A stretch of 64,000 nucleotides of DNA from Ancylostoma caninum. Taxonomy: Eukaryota > Nematoda > Chromadorea > Rhabditida > Ancylostomatidae. The stretch lies in assembly GCA_037903475.1 (NCBI GenBank), contig JBAJFG010000076.1, forward strand, positions 372,001 to 436,000, given 5' to 3'. Below are positions 13,265 to 25,216 of this stretch, in pieces; position 1 is the first letter of the stretch, and the number at the start of each line of letters is the position of its first letter. The position numbers were made by a program, and so were the translations under genes. Below the pieces are notes generated by a model. That model had not been told where the DNA came from, ran no database searches, and was given only the letters and a program-made list of their open reading frames with translations.

Positions 13265-16200
13265 CTATGTTCCAATGTCTATGGGCGTAGTGTCGATGGA
13301 AGAATCGGTTTCATCCTCTTCTTCTCCCATTTTCATCGATGCCAAATTCGATTCGCCAAGTTCACCCACAAATTCTGCCTTTTTTAACACTCTGGCATTC
13401 TGCTGCAAAGATAGGTAATATTTGGCTAGTCGAAGGTGAAACTGAGCGGGAACCCACCTGCCAGTCGAACGGCTCGCGAAGTGTGATACGAAGTTTCTTG
13501 GCTGCTTGCTCTATTAAAGATTGGAAGAGGGTGTAAGGTGGTCGGTCAAAGAACCTAAATACAAATACACTTCGCCTTTATCCATGTAATTGAGAAAATA
13601 GAACTGGGGAGCTGATTCTACGCTCCGAACAGGAGAATTCCTTTCAAATCACTCGACCCATGAGGGAACCGTCAAAGCACAGAGCTAAGAGGTACATCCA
13701 GCATGAAACGATGCCGGTGGTGTAGCGCATGTGAGTGGGTCCGGACCATTGAAATCTCCTGCATATCCTTACCCCATGCTATCGATCGTTGTTAGAATTC
13801 TATCGAATTCTGATGGCATTCCTTCCATAAACTCTGCACGACGTTCACGACGAATCAGCTTCTTTTGCACGGCAATCTTTTCGTGTTCCTTATGACCGTC
13901 GATTTTGCACCATGGTAGGGGGCCTGAAATCCGGATGTTTTCCCAGGTCAAAGGATCTGACTGGCCCATTCTAAAAATCCACAAATGCGGGTCATAAGCC
14001 CTCTTTGAGCAACCGAGTCAGCATACTTGCCGTATATTTGAATGTGTGCTTTCAAGTTTGAAGTCGAAAAAATCTCCCCAAGCTAAAAAAACCTCATCCC
14101 CATTTTGCGAAAAAGCAAAAAGAATTTTCTGGTAAACGACTAGTCAAATGAAATTACTGAAGAGAGAACAGAGACAGTCGAAGCATCAGTTTCTTTCCCA
14201 ACTCAGGCTACCGCAGTGCCAGTCAGCTATTTCTGCACCAGAGAATATCGCCTATCCTGTCTGCCGCGTCGCACCAACCACGCCGAGTGGCATGCCAGCT
14301 GAGCTGTGTAGCTTTCAGTCGCCGCTATTGATGTTCTGCTTGTGTTTTTCACTCCTTTTTCGCGGTATCTTTGTTCTTACTCCCAAATCCTTGGGTCACA
14401 TCAATATCGCTAAAGCCCGGTAACCACAGAGCCAAGCTGGCCTGCCGCACGCTGCGTAGGCGGTGCGGCGAGGCAGACCAAGTATTAGGTAGCTATGATG
14501 CAAAACTGACTAAAAGGCATTGTACTTCCGCAATTCTCCAAGTTGCAGTATAGTGCATGAAAAGCATGTGTGTAATTTCGTAGTTAATTCACGGTATGTT
14601 CGCCAGCCTGGTTGTCCAAACAGTTTATGCTGGAGTTTACCCTTTAACAGCTCCGCCGCCATGTAGAACCAACTTTCCAGGTCGTCTTTTGGTGCTTGAT
14701 CCTTGTGATTATGGCTGGCAAGCGGAGTGTACTAGAAAACTTGTCTCTTTCGTAGCTCATATTGCCAAAGAAGCGCTTTTTTTTTTTGAAGATTTTCAAG
14801 TTTTACCTGAAACGTCCCAAGTAGGGCAGCTGCCGAGCGTGGAGGGATAATCTCACCATTCGCTTCCCTGAATTAAAGGAGGAACTAGCTGAGAACGATC
14901 TCATGCAACAGAGCTGGTTTCCAGAGGCCTGATTAGGCAGAAAATTTCAAATAGCCAACATTATCCCGACAATAAGATTTCCTGAATATATTTCGGGGTA
15001 CTTCCTGGCCTGGTTACCGTGTATAACCTTCGTTAATGCCAATTCTTCGCGACATCGAGTTAAAAACACAACAACGTCCTTGGCACTGGCATTAAGTGGT
15101 CGTTGTGAGGTGCAGCGTCGTACACGTAAATGTTTACGCCATGAGCAGGCTATGAAATGCCCGTTATTTTCGTGGACGTCGTTTTCGCGCGTACGTCCAG
15201 ACCTATTTCGAAAAACGAAGCTAACAGGGCAGTAAACTGATGAGTCATCTTGCTACGCTACCTAATTCGGGGATTCTGGCCCTGAGCCATCTATAACCAA
15301 CGTGGAAGTACGGATGACTTCTGGGAAACTCACTTGTACTTCCTTGCAAAGCCAAAATCCAACATATAAATCACACTGCTCTCGTTTCCAATGCCTATTG
15401 CAAAATTTGGAGCCTTTACATCGCTAAAACAGACACATTTCTCGAATGGGAAGAGTTCTGAGGTGGACGTCGTTACCGGCAGAGCCATCCTGCATCGTGC
15501 AACACTTCCAGTCTCCGTAGAGTTTGCTGTAGAACTCGCAAAGCGGTTGGGACAGAAAATCTGGATCAATTGCATTGCTTTCTCAAAGGGTAAAATCTGG
15601 AAATACCCACCTCTTATCGATCAAGCTTCTTCTGAGTTTTCCTAAGTCGGGTCCAACCAGCTGCATAACACAATATCTAAACAGACCAGTTAAAGGCAGT
15701 ACTCACGGGAATTTCTGGGTTGGAGATTTAGAGGGTATATCGGGGTTTTTAGGGACGATGAAGTAGCATGAAACACGCAGAAAACACAAAAAAATGATGG
15801 CGGTATTTTATGTGCGTCCATAGCGCGGACGAGTGTCCCCCTTGGCTCCTGCAACGGAACCCTGGAAATTGTAGCACTTCCATGCACCAACCCTTCGCTA
15901 AACCACCCGCGCACACCCAGTCGATGCCGTTAGCAGAGTCCGATAACGTGATGGAGAACATCAACATTTGCAATAATTTATCGGAGAAGAGAAACATCAA
16001 CGTGTCGAGGTGCACATTCTGCTCGACAAAATGCACCCTCAAATGTCTTTGTTGACTCGTCGACAGTAGAGGGAGCAGACAAGGACCACCGTACCACACA
16101 TGCCACCCTTGCCCGACCTTTAGCTTTCCATCTAACATCTTATCTGGTAGCTAAAGCACTCCTTGGCCGAGCAGCACTTTCCCAACTTTGACTATTTTCG

Positions 16201-19200
16201 ATCGGTGACTAATTACTTCTTCGACTGTAGTAGCATGAATGCTGACCCCGCAGTGCTGGACCCTTATAGGTGGCCCTATGTGATGGAGAGGTACATGATG
16301 ATTACAGCGTGTCCTGAAGTTTTCTAATAGAAGAGAAAAGTTCGAAGACTGGAAAAAATCTAGAGTGTCTCAATCATTTTCCGACAACCTATTAGTTATG
16401 GGCAAACCGCATTTGATTTCAAGCTTGGAAATTACGGTAAAACCATCTGCTAACCATACTAAACTTCTCTTTTTGTATCCGTACGGATTTTCAGCTTTGG
16501 CACAACTGACGCGAGATTCCATTACGGTTCTGTGGAGTGGTGAACTGAGAAATCTTTCGGGTTCGTGCACTTCGTGGGCTGCCTGGGACTGGAGCACGAA
16601 GCGCATTCGTGTTGCAGAATTTTACTTCTCTCTTCTCAGTTTCGCAACAAAATGCATTCTCCCGATGAAGCAACAGCGAAGTTTTTGTCAGAACAGAGTG
16701 CAGTCTACCGCAAGAGTGTGCGAGGCAAACTCAGGATGAACACAGCCTGAGACGATCTTGTTTTCCCACTGCTATCCGCCGGTCAACTGCTTCTGTAGCG
16801 GCGCCAAATAGTCAGAAGAAAGAAATATCTTGGCATTCTGAAATCCACAACTTCCTTGCAGGGAAATCAATGATTGCTTTAGAGTGGGTTCATTTCGAAT
16901 CGGAAACTCATTCAACTTCTCAAGTCGACAACCAGTTAATGAAGGACTAGCCTGATCGTCCGGCTAACGCCAGACTCTTAGGCTTCTTTTCATGCTCGCT
17001 CCGCTCGCATATTTTCATTGTCCTCAGATAAGATTAGTGCTAGTGGAGGAACAACTATCCACAGAGAAGTATTCTTTACCGCGGTTCATGGAACCATTGA
17101 CCCACTATGGACAGTTCCTTCCCAACACTTTGCGGTAACGCACTTCAGTTCGCTGTGGTGAACGTATGTAGTAAAAATTGACCGAGTAAGTGCAAACTGG
17201 GATTGGACATGAACACCGGTGCACCCTTATCTCAACGTTGGGACCTGTTCCCTTCAGGTTCCTTCACTTTTGAACGCCGGCGCACCCTTATCACGGTGTT
17301 GGACCCGATTCCAGGCGTTTCCCCTCTTTTGGACGCCGGCGCACCCTTATCACGCCGTTGGACCCGACTCTAGGCGTTTCCCCACTTTTGGACGCCGGCG
17401 CACCCTTATCACGCCGTTGGACCCGACTCTAGGCGTTTCCCCACTTTTGGACGCCGGCGCACCCTTATCACGCCGTTGGACCCGACTCTAGGCGTTTCCC
17501 CACTTTTGGACGCCGGACGCACCGCTTATCACGCCGTTGGACCCGACTCTAGGCGTTTCCCCACTTTTGGACGCCGGCGCACCCTTATCACGCCGTTGGA
17601 CCCGACTCTAGGCGTTTCCCCACTTTTGGACGCCGGCGCACCCTTATCACGCCGTTGGACCCGACTCTAGGCGTTTCCCCGCTTTTGGACGCCGGCGCAC
17701 CCTTATCACGCCGTTGGAACCGACTCTAGGCGTTTCCCCACTTTTGGACGCCGGCGCACCCTTATCACGCTGTTGGACCCGACTCCAGGCGTTTCCTCAC
17801 TTGTGGACGCCGTAGCATCCTTATCACATCGCCAGCCCACCTCTAACATTACACTAAGGCGTAACCCTCATCCGTGTCATCCCTCGTCTCCTCTTCGTTA
17901 CAAAACTGTACTGCCCGCCTTTTTCCTTTTATATGGTCGTGTGATCATAGACCTGTCTCACTCATTCCGGCAGTGTTGAAAACAACTGTCGGCTGTTAAC
18001 ATGTCTGAACATGACTGAAGTGGAACGAAACACCTGTTGTTCAAGGTAAAAATCAAAATTTACCACATTTTCGTATATGTCTCAACGCGCTGAACACAAT
18101 GGTCCAGGTATTTTCCGTTTTTGGTGGCTGATTCTCGTGCACACACACACATGAATTGCCAATTAAGAAGAAGTATGATTACTATGTACCCAGCATAACA
18201 AATACGAATGATAAGAGGGACAGCCAAGCAGAAGCTGCATTGATAAGGGCAATTTATACTGGAAGAATTGAGCCCAGGCGCATAGCAGTCGCAGCTCAGA
18301 TGCACGCGTTTACGACCTCGCGACAGCCGGGCGTTCTTTTCATTGAAGATCTACACAGCGTGATGACCGGTCTTCATGGAAGATCTCTAATAAATGGCTG
18401 CGTGCGACTGATGCGCGACTGACGCACCCAGCTAGTATAAACTACCCTATATCCAGTGCTTCCGTGGTCGGATAACAAAAGGTAAGTATGGTTCCTTATC
18501 CAGCAAGGATAGGTACGTATCTTGTTATCCGACTGGATCGTACTCCGACACTATATATACCGATCCTTGCTGGATAAGGAACCATACCAGGGTCAAGCGT
18601 GATGATGGTAAAAAGTCGACCCCCATACGACCCCCCCCCTTGAGCCATCAAAAATACGACCCCCCCCCTTTGCCCACAAATTTCCTTCCATGCTTGCAGA
18701 ATTTAGATGTTTAGATATCCCATTTCAGGTGTTCGTACTGCGAGAGGTGTGGTGGAGCCAGAGCATAGGAAGGAGAAAGAGGCTCTTTTGTATCTAACTA
18801 GTTGTTTGGAAGTTTTTTGGAAAACGTTCAAATGTATGCGGTGGACAAAAAACGTGCATTAACTATGCAATGTTGCTTACGTAACTAATGAGGCTCGAAC
18901 ACATCAAGAAAGAACATCTATATACATCATCTACGTGGTGAAGGGTTCGATCCCTACCGAGGCTAAATTTTTTGCTGAGGGTTAAAGCGTGTGCGGTGAG
19001 CGAATTTCAGCCTGAAAGCGTCCGTACAGAGTTTCTAAACGAAATACCTTCGTATTCGTCACGAAAAACAACCATACGCATCATCGACATGGTCAAGGGT
19101 TCGATCCCCTCCGAGGCTAGAATTTTTGCATGGCGTAAAATGACACGCGCTTGTAGTAGATTCGGAATGATCGACCGTAAAGCACGAAATAACTGTCTAT

Positions 19201-21125
19201 AGGGGTGGAAGACTGGGTAGGACCTTCAGTACGGACGTGCGAAAAATTTCAGCCTAAAAATTTGACTCGTTCAGAGACATGGTTGTAGTCGGACACGAAT
19301 ATCAGAAGATCTGGCTCGTTGAGGTCCCAATTTTTTTCAGGTTCCTAATAGTCGAAGGTTTTCGCTTTCAGGCTGTACAGCTCGTTTTTCCGCAGCTGCT
19401 TCCAGCGCGATTCAACTCCGTCGATAAAAACATGGAAAAAAGGCCATTTTTATCGGCGAAACCTCATCTCCGTAATTCTCGTGCTGAATCTTTCCTCTTG
19501 AAGCTGGAGACCTGAAACTTGGAGTCAAAGCACTATTGGGTAAGGACCATAAAATGAGGCGACCTGCAGGACTGGGTAGGACTTTCAGTACGAACGTGCG
19601 AAAATTTTAGCCTAAATTTCTACCTCCTATTCCACACTAAGGCATCCCCCTCCCGACCACGACCCCCCCCTTACGCCCCCCCTCTTTCCCCACCCACCGT
19701 ACGACCCCCCTTGATAATTTATCGACACACGCTTGACCCTGAACCATACTTACCTTTTGTTATCCGACCGCGGAAGCACTGGATATAGGGTAATTTATAC
19801 TAGCTGCGTGCGTCATCGCGCATCAGTTGCACGCATCCATTTGCAAGGGGTTGGGTAAAATGGAGTTGGGGGGGGGCCACTTCGTATAAGTCGATAGTAT
19901 GACCTGTCCTGCACGTTCAGACTCGTTAGCTGACACGTCCAGAACGCTCTGACTTGTTAGCTCTCTTAATGTACAGTAGTTACTTGAAATGCAAACAAGT
20001 CAGAACGTGTAGGACAGGTCATATCATCGGCTTATACCGAGTGGCCCCCCCCCAACTCCATTTTACCCAAGGGGTTTTCCATGAAGACCGCTCAGAACCC
20101 CAAAAACAAGTTTCTGATCGCATCTGAAACTTGCTTCCTCAAAAGCTTGTCGACAAGTTGTTTTCACACTTCCTTGCCGACAAGTTGTTCGCCCGAAAAG
20201 CTTGTCGACAACTTGTTTTCACTGCTTCGTTGTTGAAAACAAGTTGTCGACAAGCTTTTCGGGCGAACAACTTCTCGGCAAGGAAGTGTGATAACAATTT
20301 GTCAACAAGCTTTTGGAAAAGCAAGTTTCGTATACGATCAGAAACTTGCTTTTGGGGTTCTGAGCGGTCAACACGGCATGTACATCCTCATTGAGAAGGC
20401 GTGGCCGCCGCGAGGCCGTGAACGCGTGCGTCCGAGCTGCGACTGCGATGTAACTGGGCCGTATTCTTCATCATATAGACGCACGCGAGTCAGTCGCACG
20501 CATCCAGTATAAATTGTCTTTATAACTACAGCTAAAGTTGTTTAAACAGCTGATGCCCCGTCCGAATGTCTGAGTAGAAAATACTGCTCAAATGAACTCG
20601 TGTGTCCGACGCGGGCTGACCCACACAGACGCGGGAAGAACTTTGAAAGCAGCGTCTCTACTGAATGGTCACTCCTACGCTGGGATCTTCAATGCGTTCT
20701 TCCTAAATTAAGCCCAAAATTCCATAATTTTTTACCTGTACGTACTTGTCCTTCCAGCAGCTATAAATAACGGGAATCCTACGGAACCTTTTACTGACAT
20801 TAACACGAGTACGTCGAGTTTCAGCACTGGCCTAAATGTAATCTGATGAACTTGTAGTTTCTTGCCAGTTGAGATTGGATTACCGAGCATTTCCCTCCTG
20901 CTTCTCACATTTCATCGCATATTTCTTCTTGTTGTTCTCCACATCGGCGATTATAAATACGTCTGAGAACGGCCCAGTCGCAATGTTCCGCAACACTTTC
21001 CATCTGCCCACCTTGTGCGTTACAATCATACCAACCTGTAATAAGCTGTATAGTAACCTTTCGGGGTTTTTATATGACATGTCGACCTGTGGCATGTTTG
21101 GATCATCGTTACACTTCGAACCCAT
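13265..21125 (-). CDS. Casein kinase 1 / tau-tubulin kinase-like protein kinase
   Basis: Ten exons on the minus strand: 21125-20884, 20831-20736, 15676-15611, 15560-15477, 15423-15334, 14867-14807, 14731-14641, 13923-13773, 13554-13458, 13402-13265. All join in phase to give about 371 aa ending in TAG. Visible kinase features (residue numbers assume the Met at 21125): glycine-rich loop IATGPFSDVF (48-57), VAIK-type lysine YAMK (72), hinge YCVMQLVGPDL, catalytic loop CRDVKAPN (162-169), DFG (185-187), then IIPPRSAAALLGTFQYT where CK1/TTBK kinases have PPR..xFRGTxRYAS, DDLESWFYM, GPLPW, and an acidic Thr/Ser-rich tail. Nematodes carry many such CK1-like paralogues, several expressed in sperm. 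Oddities: HRD is CRD, the first loop glycine is Ala, and the alpha-C Glu position is Asp (LKLD), but the catalytic Lys, Asp and Asn remain. The start is the weakest part: exon 1 could instead begin at a TTACAG acceptor before 21035 with an unseen upstream exon. Confidence 0.87.
17219..17835. repeat. Minisatellite with 59-bp period, about 10 units
   Basis: GC-rich tandem repeat. Units start at 17281, 17340, 17399 and 17458 and then continue with small insertions near 17515. The core is CGCACCCTTATCACGCCGTT followed by GGACCCGACTCTAGGCG and a short tail. Central units are almost identical; edge units are diverged. Because 59 is not a multiple of 3, the repetitive peptides it encodes are not a conserved repeat protein. 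Confidence 0.93.
18249..18437 (-). mobile_element. CAATTTATACT-TIR element (family X), inverted copy
   Basis: Ends are CAATTTATACTGGA on the left and CTAGTATAAA on the right. The body is the reverse complement of the element copies at 19.8-20.5 kb and 33.7 kb (GACCGGTCTTCAT versus ATGAAGACCGGTC). Repeated GCGTGCGACTGA/TCAGTCGCACGC motifs lie near both ends. No coding capacity. Confidence 0.7.
18408..19830. mobile_element. Inverted-repeat bounded composite element
   Basis: A block of about 90 bp at 18408-18497 (CCCTATATCCAGTGCTTCCG then GTCGGATAACAAAAGG) is repeated inverted at 19740-19830. The interior has C-rich runs (GACCCCCCCC) and two copies of a GGTTCGATCCC motif about 145 bp apart. A nested palindrome lies at about 18487-18588 (CTTATCCAGCAAGGAT and its complement ATCCTTGCTGGATAAG). 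No transposase frame is visible. Confidence 0.65.
19852..20071. mobile_element. Nested MITE with about 75-bp TIRs
   Basis: The left end TTGGGTAAAATGGAGTTGGG through TATGACCTGTCCT is repeated inverted at the right end (AGGACAGGTCATA through CCATTTTACCCAA). The flanks correspond to one continuous site in the related element at 33.7 kb, so this is an insertion. No coding capacity. Confidence 0.75.
20090..20370. mobile_element. Foldback element with long near-perfect arms
   Basis: The ends GCTCAGAACCCC and GGGGTTCTGAGC bound arms of more than 120 bp rich in AAGCTTGTCGACAA-type sub-palindromes, centred near 20220. The 33.7-kb family X copy shows the uninterrupted site GAAGACCGGTCAACA, which defines the insertion point. 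Identical frames on both strands are palindrome artefacts. Confidence 0.85.
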
Positions 21126-21299
21126 TGAAGTAGTGAAGAATAATCTGAAAACGAATAGTGTTCACAAATTCAGAAAGATACACGATGATGCTTAGGAGGC
21201 CGACTTGCTTCTGTTTGACGAAAAGTAAAAAATGAACCAAACCTACTCTTCTACATTGCCCTGTCTGCTGTTGTTTATCAGAGGAAGATGTGAACACTT

Positions 21300-22885
21300 C
21301 GTTGTGTGATGTAAATAAAGTACGTTGACCGCTTATCTTGCCCAGACTGTGTCTCAGACGCTTTCCACAACACCAACCGAAATGAAAGGACGCACATCCA
21401 CCGTTCCTTGATTGATTATTCGGCTGGTATTGCTTGCTGGTTCAAATACTGCTTCAAGTTATGGTTTTACATTCTCGATTCAGAACTCGTCTCCTTCGAT
21501 GAGGCTATTTCCAGGCAGCTATAACATATTCCACACTCGCATACCGGCAATACAACGATTCAGGGTGATTTTAAGAGTGTATATCACATCTCCCAACGTA
21601 GCAGTGCGCTATTCCACACTAGGGGCCCAAAAGTTTTCAAGGAATTTTTTGCCGAAACTCTGTATACGGAGGTTATACGAGGTGCTAAACATGAATATCG
21701 TATTCATAACCTCGTTTTCGTGGGGTGGGGCTACTGTAGATACGATACCCTCAAGGAATTCGCACAAATTTTGCATGGAGGGTGTTGTATTAGGGGCTGA
21801 TTACGACTATCAACATCAATTTGCGTGATTCTTTCTTTTCCTACCCGAAACCGGCACTTTGTCCGGATAAGTACGTGTACCTACCGTATCCCTGCGAAAA
21901 TGGGGTTGCTATGCAGAACGGATACGATATTCGGTTTCAGCACCTCAAATTATCCCCTATACGAAGTTCGCGAGTGCGAAATATGTTATATTAGGGGTTC
22001 ACATAAGTCCTTGCGCTTTTTTCGGTTGCGATTTTTTCCGCAAAGTGCTCCATACTTTCTGAAAGCGCTTTTTTTTGCTCTACAATCGTGTCATCATCTA
22101 GTTTCACAGAATAGTGCAAAAACATATTAAAGATCAGCATTGTCAGCTTCACATAAGGATGCATATCTCATCCTAGAATGCCACAGACATCTGGTATCCT
22201 TCCCTCCTCAGCCAGAAAACGCTTCATCGACAGCATGTGGTATTCTGATAGTGACATTATTATACTATGCGGCAGTTGGGACACGGTCTCTATTCCTCAC
22301 TCGTTGTTTCTCTGTCAGACTTTTTGCGACGGGTGTTTGGGATCATGTAGATACGCTTTTTAGTCGCCGTTCCGACACCATGACGATGAAGCGCCCAGTC
22401 GACGCGGTATAAATATTGTGCCCGGGTATTTGCAGTGAACTTCTGGCCAAGCTTCATAATCACCTAATAGAGCGATCCTTCCATATTTCACCATAAGCGC
22501 AGCATCATCTTCTTATAGTGACTATGGGGTTTGGGGTCCGAATTAGCTGCTCACTGTAGCTGAGCTCACGCGGCTTTTCGTCTCCATGTTTAAGAGAGAC
22601 CCTCCTAATATCCGACAATATAACGGGTTTGAAGATGTTGCTAACAATCCCTACAACTTCAATAGCGACATAGAATCCTTTTTAGGGTGGATACACAACT
22701 CCTGCCAGTAATGGTGACACTGGAGAAAAAAAGGAAGAAAAAAGAAATGCAGCAGTCATTCATAGTTCCTCAACCAAATGTTTATTTTTCAATGCACAGG
22801 TGTGCGACATACGACTACTATGAACATCAAAGCAAACAATAATCAAAAGAAAGCAGAAAAAAGCCACAAAAAGTAAGTAAGAAGC
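21300..22885. other. No gene recognised
   Basis: Long frames on the plus strand (21412-21828 and 21825-22130) show no domain. Part of the sequence (AAAATGGGGTT..., CAGCACCT...) is loosely shared with the element at 34.1-34.7 kb, so at least some of it is repeat-derived. Confidence 0.4.
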
Positions 22886-22889
22886 CATT

Positions 22890-24370
22890 CTACAACAGAG
22901 AATTCTAGTAAAGATTTGCTGAACTTTCTCCACTATTGTTTTTTTTCTGAAATATATGAAATTCTCCTTATAAGTTGCGTACATTCCTCCACTCCGCTTG
23001 CCCGGCTTAACGCGGACTTCCAGTTTTCCCCTAATGTCAGCCTTCATCGCAATTGTTTCATCACTCATCCTTATGTGAAGGTACTTTCCGATGTAATGAG
23101 ATATCCTCCTGCTTGTTGTAACCGAACCGCATTTCTTACATGCCTATGGACCATGACCACTTACTCCCAACATTGCGCGGGATGCCCCTCCCGATAACTG
23201 CAGTAGCTGTGAACTTTCTGTAATCAACACCACGCCAGTAATCACTCAAAATGATCTAACAATAGTTGGGAGACGAGATCGTAACACACATTCGCTTTTG
23301 GGCCTCAGTAGAAAGGCTTACAGAATATTATGGCGCTTTTCATGTATATCACAGGAATAAGCGTGTCGAGTGAATCTAAAATCTGTCAACATCTCAGAAT
23401 CGATATAAGCTGAGAGTTGATTTTAAAGTTTAATTTGTATTATTACGTGTTCTGTACTTCCTAAAGCTCACCGCTTCACATCAGTGCCCTCATAATCCTA
23501 CTTGTTTGCAGACGATACGAATAATGCAAATTTATCGAATTCGTTCACGTGCGTCATGGTAAAACAATATTTTTGTTCCACTTTGTATCAAATTCTACAG
23601 TACGTATTGATTTCCACAGTCATAGTTAAATGTTGGGCTAAAGATGCACCAGACGAGGGCGAATTATTAGCAAAAAGCTGTGTGCAACGATGGATGAAGC
23701 CATGGTGGGATGGACTCCATTGTGTAAACGTCAATAGTTCGCTCTGTCCAACAACCTCTTCATAAAACAAATCGCTGTAGTGATAGAAACGTTGGTGCTG
23801 GTGGGGGCCACTGACATTCAATGGAAAATCGAATCAAAATGCACTTGCATAATAGTGTGTATCCTTCATAGGTGTTAAATAATGAAAGGTTTCTGAATAT
23901 GACTGCTTCCTAGGTAACATTTCCTTTGATATTAGATGTACTTCATCGATTTCTGCAACGAGGGAACCCTCCCGATTTTCTACGGAGCTACTTGGCGTGA
24001 GCTCGGATAAGGGTGTTTACCGAAAGCATCCATTTGCTTGCCCTACGATGCGGACGGATATAAGTGATAAACTCTTTAGTTCGACAGTGCTGAATTCGAT
24101 TCATGCTGCCGGCATTTGAGTGTGAACATGAACTCACGGGTATGGGTAAGTGCAAATGCTTGTAGGTTGACTGTATTTGGCACATCGGTTTCAGCGAAAA
24201 GCCCTCAACGACTGGGAAGCAGATGAGAGGTCCAGGTGAAGACACCGACAGGCAATCGGACGCAAGCGACAGACCGGAGTAATAGGCCATTTGACGAACA
24301 TCCCACGTCACACCACACGGATCATGACGTCAAGTGGATTTAGGAATCCTACGGCGTAAGCTGAAATTGA
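22890..24370. repeat. 1.4-kb dispersed repeat, copy 1, joined to RTE 5' sequence
   Basis: Collinear with 47660-49040 over about 1.4 kb with scattered small indels. Shared landmarks include GCAACTTCACATAAGG-like ends, CATGCCTATGGACCATGACC, and GGTGCTGGTGGGGGCCACTG. Both copies end in the same sequence that begins the RTE-related 5' region (GGATCATGACGTCAAGTGG near 24319). This may be the 5' portion of a retroposon family. No intact frame. Confidence 0.75.
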
Positions 24371-25216
24371 CGATCTTCTGCAAATCTGCACCATTAGAAT
24401 TTTTTGGGGGTGCTGCGGGTAAAATTTTCTCCTTGCTGACTTCAATGAAATGAATGCTTTCTCGGAAAAGATGGAAATTTAGTTGACTCTATTTGTTGCT
24501 GACCGAACTGCCTCTTGAATGAATGTTCGTAACTTATTCTTCTTTCTAGAACTGTCAAGTAACTCGATTCGGTGTTTTCGAAAATTTTCTGAGAAATGCA
24601 AATGCGGCCTCCACTTGTATCCAGGGAAAAATGTGCAGAGAGAGGGTACTCCGACATCCAAAACTGTGAAGGAAAAAAACTAACTTAGCAGGCTCTACAA
24701 GGGTTTCGCTACAACTGCTAACAGCACCGCTCAGTCTTGCCACCAAATGCCCTTAACAATGTCCTTTATGTCTTCATGGCCCTTAACATATACTGTTTTC
24801 CCAAAGTCTTAGGTAGGTATCACATTTTGAAGAGCCTCACAAAAGAAATAGTAGGGATACTCAGTCTGGTGAGCACTCATAGTGTATAATACGAGATTCT
24901 TTTGCTTTGGACGGGGCATGCCTATTTTTGAGTTTGGATGCAATGTTGAGTGAAGAAAGGCGTTTTTGAAAACGTCATCAGAAGTAAAGCGATCGAGGAA
25001 ATAGTGGTTGTTTTCCCTCTGTTTTTGAATCCTGTTCGCCTGGACTACAAACCCTCTTCGATCTTTTCCTGTCTTTTTCCCTGCAAATCTGTACCTTTAA
25101 CACCGAGGATTCTAATCGAAAACGGAAAAAGTCGGCATTTCGTCGACCAAGTCAGGTGATGGGCGACAGACAGACAGTATTTCGCGATATGTCCTAGCGT
25201 CCTATTATAAAGTAGG

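Larger units (their letters stand above)
19798..20516 (+). mobile_element. Family X element carrying two nested insertions
   Basis: TIRs are CAATTTATACT-like: left TAATTTATACTAGCTGCGTGC, right GCATCCAGTATAAATTG. Compared with the uninterrupted copy at 33.66 kb, it is broken at two points. The first is after TTTGCAAGGG, by the element at 19852-20071. The second is at GAAGACC|GGTC, by the foldback at 20090-20370. Confidence 0.7.
15677..20735 (-). other. 5-kb intron 2 of the kinase gene, packed with repeats
   Basis: The donor is CAG|GTAAAA at 20735 and the acceptor is TGTTTAG at 15677. The kinase's other introns range from about 50 bp (50, 52 and 53 bp for introns 4, 1 and 3) to 717 bp (intron 7, 13924-14640). 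This one contains the 59-bp minisatellite and the nested element cluster at 18.2-20.5 kb. Frames at 15.7-16.7 kb inside it (both strands) do not resemble kinase sequence. Confidence 0.8.

Noticed and set aside
15749..16138. 129-codon minus-strand frame considered as a kinase exon
   Set aside because: The exon before the YCVMQLVG exon was found instead at 20831-20736 with matching phase; this frame has no kinase motif and lies in the 5-kb intron.
16365..16739. 124-codon plus-strand frame and its minus-strand counterparts
   Set aside because: No domain, no supporting splice pattern, and located inside the kinase intron.
17219..17670. Repeat-protein-like frames (GRRRTLITPLDPTLGVSPLLDA)
   Set aside because: They come from the 59-bp minisatellite; the frame changes each unit, so the repeating peptide is not maintained.
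18930..19110. Two GGTTCGATCCC motifs resembling tRNA B boxes
   Set aside because: No A box, anticodon arm or pairing acceptor stem (a 5' AGCCTCG at the right spacing is absent). At most a decayed tRNA-derived repeat.
21412..22130. Overlapping plus-strand frames of 138 and 101 codons
   Set aside because: No recognisable domain, no start context or splice support, and partly shared with a transposon-like sequence at 34 kb.
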